From Drosophila pseudoobscura (lineage: Eukaryota; Arthropoda; Insecta; Diptera; Drosophilidae), in NCBI RefSeq assembly GCF_009870125.1, contig NC_046683.1:20655001-20719000 (forward strand): a DNA stretch of 64,000 nt, read 5' to 3'. The translations under genes were made by a program, and so were the position numbers. This document shows positions 40,889-52,126 of this stretch, one piece after another (within the stretch, counting starts at the first letter, position 1; each line of letters begins with the position of its first letter). The notes beneath the pieces are model-generated. The model was given only the letters and a program-made list of their open reading frames with translations, had not been told where the DNA came from and ran no database searches.

Positions 40889-42270
40889 TTGAACTATGCT
40901 CGTATCATTGTGAAGACATGTTCCCTGATGCGATTGGGCGCTGTGCTGCCATTCCTGCCGCCAGACGAGCGTGAATGTCCATGGTATCGATTCTACGTGC
41001 TTTTTGTGTGCTTTTGAGTGCTTTTGTTGAGGTTGACCTTAGCGCCCCTGTAATGCAGAGCTGAGCTTGTCGCTGAGTTTTTTCCAAAAGCTTATGATAC
41101 GCCGCTGAGCATCTTCTTGGATGCATGAAGCGTAATGGTGGCCTTCTTCACCCTTTCCACTACATTATGATTCCATGCCAATTTGCTGTGTAGTACTGTG
41201 CCCAGGAATTTGACTTATGTTTTTGGGTGCAATTTTCGGGGGGATCCATATCGGTACCTTGTACCTCTTCGTAAAGAGGATAAAGTCTGACTTGTCCGCT
41301 TTGATACTGAGTCCTACTTGTACCGCCCACTCAAGTATCCCCCTGAGTATAAGTTCCATTAAAGAGATGACCTCTTTTGTCACCTGCATCATAATCGTCC
41401 AATAACTCCTCGGATAGGGTCTCTAGGGACTTCTCTATATCCTCCGCAGATTTCCCTGAGCCCGAATTCACGAGCTTCAAAGTAACTGTTGTAGCAAGGT
41501 AATAATTAGTTAGGCATTCAATTAGTATTTAAAATAGCATGCAGCGCGCGTTGGTATTTACCGCACCATCGATACACTCGGCGGAAAATACCAATAGTAA
41601 GATATCGGATAAGAAACATGGAGAGTGAAGTAAGGTCACTTCGTAAATGGCGATCGTGAGAGACAGACGCGCAGCTAATAAAAAGTTAAATCGCCGGGCT
41701 TGTGTTTTTATACATAGACAGTTCACCCACACGCCGATATTGGTCATTACGATTCCCGGGTTAGAAGGCCTACACTGTATTCTTAAACTTTTCCCAGTTT
41801 GTATTCCGGGGGTTTCTATAGACTGTTATCTTCGAAGAGTGTATGAATTCGGACTTAAACTGAATGTACTTATAATATTTGAAGGATGGTCTAGTACTAG
41901 TACTGAAGGATGGATAGTACTCTTTCTCGTTACAGGTGTTAGGACTAGCACTGTGGATGATGTGGGACCTACGAAGGATTGTTACTTCCCCACGTTTGCT
42001 ATGTCTAAATTATTTGATAGTATAAAGTCTAAGAGAGACTCACCTCTGTCATTAATGTCGGGGCTTCCCTACACATTGTGGTGGGTATTGGCGTCCATAC
42101 CAATGATGGGTTGGTGGTTTTTGGTGCCGGCTTCTGTCACCAGACTCCTTTGTTCGTCGGGTGGTGCGGGCCTGTCGTGTGCAACATAGCAGGAAGCTAC
42201 CAGAAGGCGCTTTTCCTCACTTTCCAGCATCACTACTGTCAGGTCATCCGTGCTGTATTGAGACATAAGG
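40889..42270 (-). pseudogene. LOA-type element ORF2 fragments (endonuclease and RT C-terminal part)
   Basis: Minus strand from 42266: VMLESEEKRLLVASCYVAHD and IIGMDANTHHNV (endonuclease), a degraded stretch with LDFI- and VGPTSST-like words, then 41392-41165 with GLSIKADKSDFILFTKRYKV (RT thumb) and 41126-40905 with QRQAQLCITGALRSTSTKAL and DIHARLAAGMAAQR. It matches the plus-strand copy at 61.4-62.9 kb in order, with many deletions. Confidence 0.7.
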
Positions 42271-42554
42271 TAAGCATGAATTTTTTATTTTTTAGCTTGC
42301 TGGTTTTAAAGCTAAACGACGTCAAAGAGTGCGCGATTCAAAAAGATCACGACATCTTAGATGCAACAACTGTGTACTTAACATGTCTGGCAAAATGTAA
42401 GTAACAGCATTAATATTGAAAATTAAATTGATAATGCACAGTGGGCCAGGCCAGCGAACCCATTTTTTTGACGTAAATTAAAATAATAAAGCTAGCGACC
42501 TCCAATTTTGTACACAAAATATTATTATTATTATTATATATAGCTAACATTAGG
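42271..42554. other. Unassigned spacer with an ATT repeat
   Basis: AT-rich, with a (TTA)n-like run at about 42521-42538 just left of the BEL LTR and a cacagtggg word near 42438. Confidence 0.35.
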
Positions 42555-45133
42555 TGTTCGGAGCAGAGCCGAGCCGATTAGCTGCTTACCAAATATGTAA
42601 TATTCGACGCTTGTCGTGCCTTTTATTTGAATTATGAACGGCTAACTCCCCAAAATTACAGCCTAAAACTAGGCAGAAAAAAATTCGAGTTGCAGATCTT
42701 GTGAGCTTTAACCATACATAGATTATCAGCTGTTTTGCGACCAAGTGGCAACACTAAGATATGCAATTTTTCTGCTTTGCACTATATTTCATTAAATATT
42801 GCTGTGGCTGGATTCTGTATAACAGAAGAAGACCATAGAAGGTGTGGAAAAAACGTTGCTGTTGCTGGGACTACTAGCCAGCCTCTGTCTTTTTCACCTC
42901 GTGGCCGTCAGAGTGACCGGCAGTGGAAAAAGAAGTCTCCTTGAGCTGACCCAGTTCTCTAAAACAAGGTCAAGCCCAAAGTCAAAGCCTAGTGCAAGTG
43001 CCAAGTGCGGCTCAAAGTGATCATTGAATTTGAGTGGACGCGCCAGTTATATATCGCCAATACTGGGGCAGCCGTTCGACCATTGGGAAACGAGCGCCCC
43101 CAGTGTATCAACATATTTCGAAACAGTGGTGCAATTCTGTTGAGGTAATTATCCACCCAGCTGCAGCGACCCGTTGAAAAATGTTCTGTTCTTTCGTGTA
43201 GGATTAGCACCACTAGTATCTACGTTTTGAAACGCTGGTCTAGAAGTTACGGATTGGTTAATCCCGGAGACCTCTTGGCCACGTGCCCGTACCACCGTTC
43301 GGTAGCCGAGGGCATGGACTTGCTCCTCAAGTAAACCCGATCGGTGTGCTCTGCAATCTTCGCCTGGACAAGTTCGACCCACGAGCAATCCAGTGTGCGA
43401 GTGTACCTAACCTCACGCCGCAGATGGACCGCGGTCATTGACCCCTGGCATCGGAAGCAGCGGATGTTACCTGCGCCCGGTACAATCGTGTGCCACCTTC
43501 AGACCTCGAGTAGGAACTCGGTCTCCAGCCGGGAAGCATCGAACCCGCATCGGATTTAGTTATATTTTCTATCTTTCTTTCGAAATTAGACCCGATATGC
43601 GAAACCCTGTTGTTTTATCCGCTTTCTGTTTAACAATGTTCTTTTGATACGGCAAAAAAATGTGCAAAAGCCAATTAAATACGGTATAAACAAAAAAATT
43701 CCTGTCCATGGGCTAAGTCGAACTTGAACAAATGAGTAGTGTATTAATACCGATTATTTTTACAGTTTTTGATTTTGGTTGCCACGCATTCATCTCATCA
43801 TCTATGCAGATACTCATCACAATCACACACATCATCATACTCATCCACCCATCAAATCACCTCATCCAACACACAGCGAAAGATCTTTCTGCGTGGGAGT
43901 CAAAGTTATTAATCGTCTCGTAAGTGATTATAAGAAAAAAAAAACAAGTAAGCCATCTGAAAAGAATGAATGTGCGGTAACTATTCGTTGGTCTTCAACC
44001 ATGATCACGGTTTTATACACGTATTACTCATGCCTTTAAACGACTTTCCATATACCCGATTTTTGTCTGGTTTTGGCACTGACCAAGTTACGGTAATGAC
44101 ATATGAAGTTTCCTTGTTCCTATGATGAACACGTAACCTATTTCTTGCATCTATGTATACATACTACTAATCATTTTTATAGATTTAAGATCATTATACC
44201 CTACCTCGCCCCTATGATACTCTTTCCCCCTTATATGCTGTATAGTAATACCCTATAAATGTAAGACGATACCGAATAGCAGGCTTATATTAGGGACTAG
44301 ATTCTATTAGCGTTAGGTTTCATAGGAATTTAAATGAAGAATTATGGATTGTTTAAATAAAGTTAGTTTGGAAATGAACCGTGGCTAAATATATTATATC
44401 GGAACCATGCAACCTCGTAAGACGGAGATGTGACCCACCGCAGTCTTTGTTGGAGGGATCCTGACGATTAATAGGTGGCCCTGAAGGATCATGGTAGGGT
44501 GGGCGTTCTCGCCAATGGGCGATACCGCAGCCGACAAAGATCTGACCGGTGATCTTCTTCGTTTACGTGTACATGCTGATCTGTCCCTTTGACCCTCCTG
44601 TATCCCGTTTCCTAGTATCCTTTCCCTACTCGTACGCGATTTTTTTTATAAATTCTTATCTCGACCATTGCCAGAGCTATAAATGGGTAGTAAAATTTCC
44701 TCCAGGCCCACACCCCGCTGACCAGAGACAAAAGCCGAAGCCAGCGCGTACTTCCTACTCCCGTTTAGTTATCATCAGCTCCTATAACCTGTACGTTGTA
44801 TGCTACAAATAGGATCAAATAATTGGCCCTCAGCCGCTTATTATGTTTATTACTAATGCCTATGTCACTCGCATGTTTGTGAAAGCTTAGCACTTGCTGG
44901 CCCTGCTAAGCGTTCTCTCGAAGCTCGCTCCTCGTTATCTACGCTTTGCGTCTGCTTGTCTATGTATGCCGAGCAAAGCTGCGCTTAGCGATCGGAGCGG
45001 CAATGTAAAGGGCAGGAAAGCGACACTTGCAATTTGGAGCCGGCGCAATAAAGTTTATATCGCAATTTGATATCAGAGCCGGGTTTTATTTAATTCAAAA
45101 TAATTAGTCGGCCGATCGGGGATACAAAGCACA
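42555..45133 (+). mobile_element. BEL/Pao 5' LTR, split by a 2.2-kb insertion
   Basis: The left part (42555-42595, TGTTCGGAGCAGAGCC) and right part (44808-45133, ending near gatacaaagcaca) together equal about 360 bases and match the solo LTR at 19581-19956 (shared ggccctcagccgcttat, gatcggagcggcaatg and gccgatcgggg). The insertion lies between them. The LTR is followed by a primer site and gag. Confidence 0.8.
42596..44807. mobile_element. 2.2-kb TG...CA element inserted in the BEL LTR
   Basis: Ends are tgtaatattcg and tatgctaca, flanked by aata on both sides (42592-42595 and 44808-44811). No gag, pol or transposase frame is recognisable. A solo LTR of unusual length (Ulysses-type LTRs exceed 2 kb) or a non-autonomous LTR derivative would fit. 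An aataaa occurs near 44358. Confidence 0.55.
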
Positions 45134-45138
45134 TAAAG

Positions 45139-45158
45139 TTTGGTGACCCCGACGTGAT
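45139..45158 (+). promoter_or_regulatory. BEL/Pao primer binding site
   Basis: tttggtgaccccgacgtgat just after the LTR has the form usual for BEL/Pao elements (TTTGGTG...). The tRNA is not identified. Confidence 0.6.
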
Positions 45159-45451
45159 CTCTGAATTGCAGTGCAATTAATAATCGTTCGCGGTCGACAT
45201 TCGTTAGTGATTCGGTCAGTGCAGTGCAGTAGGCAGTGCATTGAGCTCACTAGTACACACAAACGGAATACAAAGCGGAATCGGACAGCTCGCACAGCTA
45301 AACGCATCAGCTGTAATCCCTTTGCTCCTTCCCACGTTTATACGTATACACGGTGTCTTTTTCGGTCGTGCTGAGTGACTCTTTTAAAGCCTCAACATGG
45401 CAGCACCTGAGCCTACCAATGTCGCAAACGCAGCAATGCCGAGTGATGTAG

Positions 45452-46283
45452 ATGGATCGATTTCTCACCAAGAAAGAGCTGGCCGAGTTGGATGAGGCAG
45501 AACTTCAAGCTCGCTTGGAACAGATCGAGCGAATGAATGCGGATTTCGATGCCGGTCAAACGAGCCTCGAAAGGTTGGATTTGCTGCAGTTAGGCAATGA
45601 TGCCCGACTGGATTTTTCGAATGTTTATGTGAAGATCAGGTCCAGGCTGTCGCGGGAGTTGGAAGGAAGGAGGAAAATTACGACAAGGCGTTGAATTTAT
45701 TGAAGTTGCGATTCGATAATAAACTTTTACATTTTCAGGCACACGTTAAGGCCATGTTCGGGCTGCAAGGGGTGGAGAAGGGCTCGGCAATCGGCTTGCG
45801 CGCACTCAGCGACAAGAGCAATGCGCACTTGCGTGCTCTTCAGACCTTGGCAACCCCCAAGTCCTATTCAACAGGTGGGAGAAGACAAACCTATCACCCT
45901 TATCACCTCCATTAACGACCATGCTAACCCCACATTTAACCATTGCAATTCCTCCGAGCATTACATATCTAGATGTCAGGTCTTCCAGAATCTCTCTCCG
46001 ATTGAACGATTCAAAGAAGCAAAGAAGAGCCTGTGTGAGCTTGTGTTTTAACTGCCTCAACAAAGGTCATGAATTGCAGAGGTGCAGGTCAGGATTTTGC
46101 AGGCATTGTCAGGCCAAACATCACACGCTACTCCACATTTCGGGAACTGGTGCTTCATCTTCCTCTTCACCGAGCGAGGAATCGATCCAGCAAGAAACCG
46201 CAACTGTGCTTCTAGCAAGCGGATGTTCTAGTCCTCCCCCCTCGATCCAGAAATATCAGCTTAGCCAGAACGTCCATTGTTGA
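45452..46283 (+). pseudogene. BEL/Pao gag, frame-broken
   Basis: Starts MDRFLTKKELAELDEAEL (in frame from 45452, with a more upstream start possible near 45397), then LLKLRFDNKLLHFQAHVKAM and SDKSNAHLRALQTLATPKS. A deletion follows. The nucleocapsid part has CNSSEHYISRC, CFNCLNKGHELQRC and CRHCQAKHHTLLH, the three Cys/His motifs of BEL Gag. Four frames are needed. Nothing of pol follows; sequence after 46283 is unrelated. Confidence 0.75.
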
Positions 46284-47139
46284 GAAATCAGCCGCATAGT
46301 TTTAGTTCAATGTTAATTTATATTACGACTGCCCTATTCATATGCTCATGATTGTATTGCACCGCTTAAGTACCCTGTAGAACCAAAGAGGTCAATTCAT
46401 CCCTCTCTAACTAGTTTTGCGCTGTTTAACGCGCAACTAGCTACGCAACTAGTTACGCGGGAAGCGAACGCGGACCAGGTCTTCGTCGACTACAATGTAC
46501 TAGTTCTGCAACTAGTTACGGAGGAAGCGAACTCGGACCAGTCGAAAAAGAACCGAAAAACGAAACCGCCTTCGTTTTGTTTTGGAAGTCGACATAAAAC
46601 CGCAGTCCCGTCGAGTTATGAAGAAAACGCGAACAAGAGTTACAATACAGTGCCCACTCATTTAGTTTTTACCGAGCCACGCCATAGAATAAGCACCGAA
46701 ATAGTAAGTTAATCATGATGTTTTACTGTACGTGGAATCGTGGAATGCAAGAGACAAGACAAGAGACAAGAATTTACACAAAAAAAAATTCATTTGTTCG
46801 CCGCGCGTTTGCTTTCTGCGTTGATGTTTCTTCACTTCTGTGCGTGATCTTATGCAGGAAGAAGCATTTGTGAATTAATTTATAAAAAGTCATCATGTTT
46901 CCAAGAAATTTATAAATAAACAGGTACGTGTAAATAAATATATTATATATTTCAAATAAAATGATGAGCAATAGACATTTGCGTGGACTCCGTTAGAGTG
47001 AAATGGAAGCTAACCTTGCAAAGTTAGCGTTGTGCAGGGAAGAAAAAGTGGAAGGAACAGTAAACAAAAAGTGGCAGAAAATATGGAAGAAAAAGAAATT
47101 CTGATAGAAGAGGAGGAATTCATCTATCAAAAGAATCGT
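46284..47139. other. Unassigned segment
   Basis: A block aactagttacg...gaagcgaac...cggaccag occurs twice (46450-46482 and 46512-46543). There is no recognised frame. Confidence 0.35.
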
Positions 47140-48300
47140 TATTAAATGACAAACTTAGGCAGTGGTCTATGAAGCATAGCCAACGCGTGAATGTGCACTT
47201 GATTTAGTAGGTATTTTGAAAGGGGAAAATATAGATGTTTGTCCGTTTTATAAATCAAAACGGCAGCATAGAGGTGATATTCAGTTAGTTGGTGGAGGAT
47301 TTCCAGTATTTTCAGTAGGTATATTTTTAGGGAAAATAAAGCCTAATAGCTGTGAAGCGTTTTTGGCAAAATTTTGTTTAGAATTTAAAACGTTAAGGAA
47401 TGGCAGGGTCACCATTTGTGGCAGAGATATAAATAGAGTTATTAGGGCAGTAGTTTGCGATGCTCCAGCAAGAGCGTTTATTAGCGGCACGCCAGGACAC
47501 ACATCTCGCCATGGCTGTGCAAAACTACACAAATAGCTAGAAAGGTAGACCGAATTTTGAGTTATAGTACTACCTCAGGAGCTTTAATTACTAATGAAGA
47601 TTTTGCGCTTAGAAGATATCCTTGTCACCATAGCAGCGTGCTATACACGGGAATTATTGCCTTCAAAAACAAAGTCAGTGACCTTTATTATGAATTCCTT
47701 TTATTACATTGCACGTATAGAATGCTTTGCAGCTCTAAACTTCGTGAATAAGTACAATAAAGAAAATTGTCAACGAATTTTAGATGACTTTGTGCACAAT
47801 TTTCCAATTGTATTCGGTGAAAACAGCGTGTTTTACAATGTACATAGTTTATTTCACGTAAAGAAGACCGTAGAACAAATCGGAGATCCGATTTCCGGCT
47901 CCTCGAATGCATTTGAAAAATTATTTATAAACTTAAAAAAAATGTTTCCGAAAGCCTAGCAAAATTCTTGAACAAATATTTAGAAAAATTAGTGAAGACA
48001 GGATAGAAAAAAAAGTTTTTGTCAGTAAAGGAACCAGATATTTTTTTATTTACTGAAATATTGCAATTATGATCAAAGGATTTACTGAAGAAGAGGGAGG
48101 GACAATTATAGGGCAAAGGCTTTCAAATATTAGGAGTTTCTATGAGGAACCTATAACCTCAATCGGATTAGGAATTGTTTTAGTAGCTAATGAAGTCATT
48201 GAATTAGAGGAGAGATTTCAATTTATAGATTTGCAAGGTAATGCAGTAGGTTTACCTTATGAGGGAAATATTTTATCATTGCTTCATCATTGTATTTAAA
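47140..48300 (+). pseudogene. CACTA (En/Spm)-like transposase relic
   Basis: Fragments in several plus-strand frames keep the order of animal transposases that resemble plant TNP2: NDKLRQWSMKH; FPVFSVGIFLGKIKPNSCEA with LAKFCLEF; VVCDAPARAFISGTPGHTSR with HGC; DFALRRYP; ALNFVNKYNKENCQRILDDF; SVFYNVHSLFHVKKTVEQIG; and IIGQRLSNIRSF. The CDAPARA block and the YNVHSL...H block are the strongest signs. Stops and deletions separate them. Assignment to CACTA rests on my memory of the family, not on terminal repeats, which I did not find. Confidence 0.55.
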
Positions 48301-50759
48301 ATGTAATATATATTCATTACCGTATAGTCCGTAGGCGTTTTTTTCAACATGATTCGGGCATGCCTTTTAGCGACGGCGTTAAAGAGTATCTTAAGAAGAT
48401 TCACCTACTGTAATGTGCCAGAAATTCATATTCGTAGAGGTGTGTGATTGTATGTACGGATGGAGGTTGTACATATTTTTTTCGACGGTCAGACACCAAT
48501 AGTATAGCAGGATTTCGGAACGTGTACCTCTAGCTATGCTCTAACTAGCTCGCCGGAATGTCGTGGGATCTGTCCTACTCTCCTATCTGCTATACGAACA
48601 CATTCGCAAAGATGTTTTAGGTACACTTGATTTAATGTTCAAAAGGAACTCTATAAAAGAAATCAAAAAGAAAATAATGTGAATTTTAACTAACTGGTTA
48701 ACCGACTACCGACAAATAGTCAGGCTATATTCCGCCGCTCTCGGGGAACTCAGATGACCTTGACCCCTTCTCTACCCTCCCTACCGTTAGTATGCCGTTT
48801 AATCGATAGCATAACCCTAATCGAGCGCATCTCTATTTGATCATCGGACTTCCTCCGGCTCTACTCAGAACAAACACGGAAGGTTTAATGTTCCATTATT
48901 ATCTACTAATTATTATTTAATAATTCAAAATTTAAGGGTTTGGACTTCATGGTTTTCCGGATAAGAATAAATTTAGCATAAAATAAGTAAATAAATAAGG
49001 AGGAAATAATAGCAATTTATACCTAGTTATATGTATATATGTATATAGGACTTATGTGTAGAGAAGATGGCGTAAAAGAAATTAAATTGGAAAGAAGAGA
49101 AAAATATGATAATTATATAACTAGAAGGCAAACGTGAAAGAAAAATTAGTAGCCGATCCGCTTTAATTATGGCACGGATATGGTTGTTTTATATACCGGA
49201 ATAGAAGTTTTATAAGACAGATATATACTTCGAAAATACTCGAGAATTCCGTTTAAGGAAGCTCGTAACTCACTCATACTTTATACGAATTATCCGGCGT
49301 GTCCGTTGAGCTCAAGGCGCGACGTAGGAACATATTCTGAGGAAGGGAGAAAAATTATGAATATACAGGTCTTCACTTCTAATTCGGATGAAACACCGAT
49401 TTTCTTTCCATTTCCATACCCGTACGACGACGATTTGCCACTCAACGGCTGATCTTAAAAAAATGTGGTTTTCATTTGCGCTAATTTCTAATTATGGGTA
49501 ATTATATACATTATTGGTTTTTTTTCTTTTTAAATCTATACAATACAAAAATAGTTAATGCGTAGCCTAATCTTTAATAAATGGAAAATCTCATGACGAG
49601 ACTCAAAACTAATACTTTGCTACATTTTCATACGACGACTATTAAACGGCAGTGTGGATCGCCGCAGAATAATGTTTTTTTTGCACAGTTTGAAAGCCAC
49701 TCCACACACTGCGAAGAACTACATGCGAAAGCCTTAGCCGCGCGCTTAATTCATAAGCGAGAAGGGTGACGAGTGCGGCATATTAGTTTCTCCGAATTCG
49801 CAAGAGAACCATTCTTCTCGTCTTACTCCAAAATGTACTTCAGCTCAAGTATGCATCCACATAACTTCGGGTTTCACTCTAGTCTATCTTTGGACGGCTC
49901 TTTCTGGTTTATTTGGTTGTAGTTATCGTTGGTTTATGTAGATGCTGGTTCCTGGGAAATCCGAGGTCCCAGATCCACTAAGAAATCGATGGATATTGAC
50001 GAACTCGTTATTGGAGGGGTCAATTGGTTTTTCGGATGTCGAAAGTAGTAAGATTTCCAGCCCTATGATACGACTCTGTTAAAACTGTTTCACTATTGTA
50101 AGATCCAAAAGTCCACCAGAACTTTAATTTACTTGGCACGTGTTTGATTGCACAACGTTTTCAAATTCACTTGGATATATATATTTGTATAAAAAGACAC
50201 ATCCGAATTCGTACAGCTTCACTATAGCAATGATCTATCCAGAAGTTCTATTACTTGCATTAGCCCTTACGATCGGAACTTTACCTTCCACAACCATTAC
50301 CCCGTTGGTACGATTTCAGACAAAGGTTCAACCTTGCTTCCCTAGATAACGGAGTAATCGTACGATGCTAAGCAAAGCTTACACATAGCTTCCACGACTA
50401 ACGGAGTAATCTTATGATTTCTAGTAAAGCTTTAAAACAAAACTCCCACAGATCCACGCTGCTTCTCTAAATTAGACATTAAGCTCTTCAATGGAAGCTT
50501 TAGCTACTGCTCTCTTGTAATTGATCTCTTATCTTGTTTTTGTAAAGAGAAGAGTTAATGTTAAACGCGAGGGCCGTACTTCCCAAGCTGTTCTCTGGAG
50601 TTTTAGAGTCACAACTGGCCACTACACTACATATACGACAGACGGCGTCAAGCAAGCAAGTCGTGTACAACATACAGAGGAACAAAATGGAGAAAAACTC
50701 AAGTGATACACTATTATTTATTAAACAGAGTGTTTTGTTCACATCATAAACTGTGTCCG
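48301..50759. other. Unassigned segment
   Basis: About 2.5 kb without a recognisable product. A local near-repeat aacggagtaatc occurs at about 50348 and 50400. Inverted words cagtgtgga and tccacacactg bracket 49651-49711. It could contain diverged LTRs. Confidence 0.35.
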
Positions 50760-51058
50760 CATTGAAAGACAACAATTGACGGTGGAAATAATTGAAGATA
50801 ACGCTACAATTTTAATAAAATACAGTGAAAAAATATTTGTTATTGGTTGTGCTGTGGAAGAAGAATATTTGTTATTGTTCTGAACCACTCTCTGTAAACC
50901 AGCATTTGATCTTTCGGGGTCACTGAGAGAATAACGTAGCCATACCCAATAAAAGGTTGCAAGCAGGGCAGACAGCAAAGTGATTGGCAACGCATTGTAA
51001 AGAGTCGGCAAAGCAGTATAAAGCAGTATTTCAAGCAGAACCGTAACGGAAAAACGTT
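50760..51058 (+). other. Likely 5' untranslated region of the CR1-group element
   Basis: Sequence before ORF1 with no coding frame. Its left limit is a guess; no target duplication was identified. Confidence 0.35.
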
Positions 51059-52006
51059 TTGAACATGGCTCCAGTTTCAAAACGACTGCGAGAAAAATCT
51101 GGAACTGATCTCAAGGGCTCGAAGAGTTCTGAGGAAATACCAGAAAATATTCAGAAAGCCCTGGACAGAATGTTTGCTAAGCAGACTGAACTAATCAAGG
51201 CAAATACGTTAAAGTCTGTATTGCAGGCCATAGAGGAAAAGTTCACAGCTATGACCAATCAAATTCTTGGTATGGCAGTAGATGTGAAGAAACTTACTGA
51301 ACGTGTCCTGCAATTGGAAAAGGCGGGTGAGGTAATCCACGAAATGGAGCAGCAAATTATCAAACTCAAAAATGAGGTACATGGTATGCAAGAAATACGT
51401 ACGCAAGTTTTAGATCTAAGCACACAATGTGTTGAGCGCGACAAAGCGGACATTGCGTGTGATCTCCGTATTCATGGAATACCCTTTGAAGAAGGTGAAA
51501 TGTTAAAGGTCCGATTCAACAAGATGTGCTTTGCCCTTAACCTAACACCCCTCCCAAGGGTGAAAGACATCTTTAGGATCCGACAGAGAACTCACGGAAC
51601 AGCTGTTGATCCAGTGATAACCCTGCGACTAGAGAGTGTGAAAGAGAAGGCGGCGTTGTTGCGAGCTGTTGGCAACTATCGCAGGGAATCGAAAAAACTG
51701 CTATCACTGGACCTAATGGAATTCGACTCGCAGGCTGCGTTTTATATTAATGAGCAGCTGTCTAAAGAGAATCTGGCTGTTTTCAAAGAGGCGATGAAAA
51801 TGAAAAAATCAAAAGCACTGTCGGCTGTTTTCACTCGTCGGGCGATCGTGCATGTTAAGAAGCATCCAGCTGGAGAGATTTTTAGAGTGGATAACATGCA
51901 TGACCTGCAAAAATTGCGGGATACTTCCGAGGATGAGCTTGCAGCAGTTGATCCAGGTGCAGTTAACAGGCCACTTGAGACAGACCAGAATAACCTTTTT
52001 CGTTAG
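51059..52006 (+). CDS. CR1-group non-LTR element ORF1, intact frame
   Basis: 315 codons. The ATG could be 51059 (TTG in some readings) or the true ATG at 51065 (MAPVSKRLREK). A basic N-terminus is followed by a long heptad region (about residues 60-125: VKKLTERVLQLEKAG, IIKLKNEVHGMQE). A C-terminal domain then contains DLRIHGIPFEEGEMLKV, VKDIFRIRQRTHG, DPVITLRLESVKEKAALL and FTRRAIVHVKKHPAGE. Coiled-coil plus this RNA-binding-like domain is the ORF1 type of several insect CR1/L2-group elements; it coats element RNA. The frame is undamaged, unlike ORF2. Confidence 0.75.
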   Translation: MNMAPVSKRLREKSGTDLKGSKSSEEIPENIQKALDRMFAKQTELIKANTLKSVLQAIEEKFTAMTNQILGMAVDVKKLTERVLQLEKAGEVIHEMEQQIIKLKNEVHGMQEIRTQVLDLSTQCVERDKADIACDLRIHGIPFEEGEMLKVRFNKMCFALNLTPLPRVKDIFRIRQRTHGTAVDPVITLRLESVKEKAALLRAVGNYRRESKKLLSLDLMEFDSQAAFYINEQLSKENLAVFKEAMKMKKSKALSAVFTRRAIVHVKKHPAGEIFRVDNMHDLQKLRDTSEDELAAVDPGAVNRPLETDQNNLFR

Positions 52007-52126
52007 TAAAACTTCCCTTAGCCATAGTAATATAATGTTGAAGTTTAAGGTTTTATGTTTTTATATAGTTATAATTGAATTTTGTATATTGCGTGTGCTG
52101 CTAATATGCTATTTAGTAACTTTTAA

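Noticed and set aside
50139..50349. Short frame near 50.1 kb with a signal-peptide-like stretch (PEVLLLALALTIGTLPST)
   Set aside because: Only about 40 codons follow the likely start, with no cysteine pattern or conserved neighbour. A secreted peptide is possible but unsupported.
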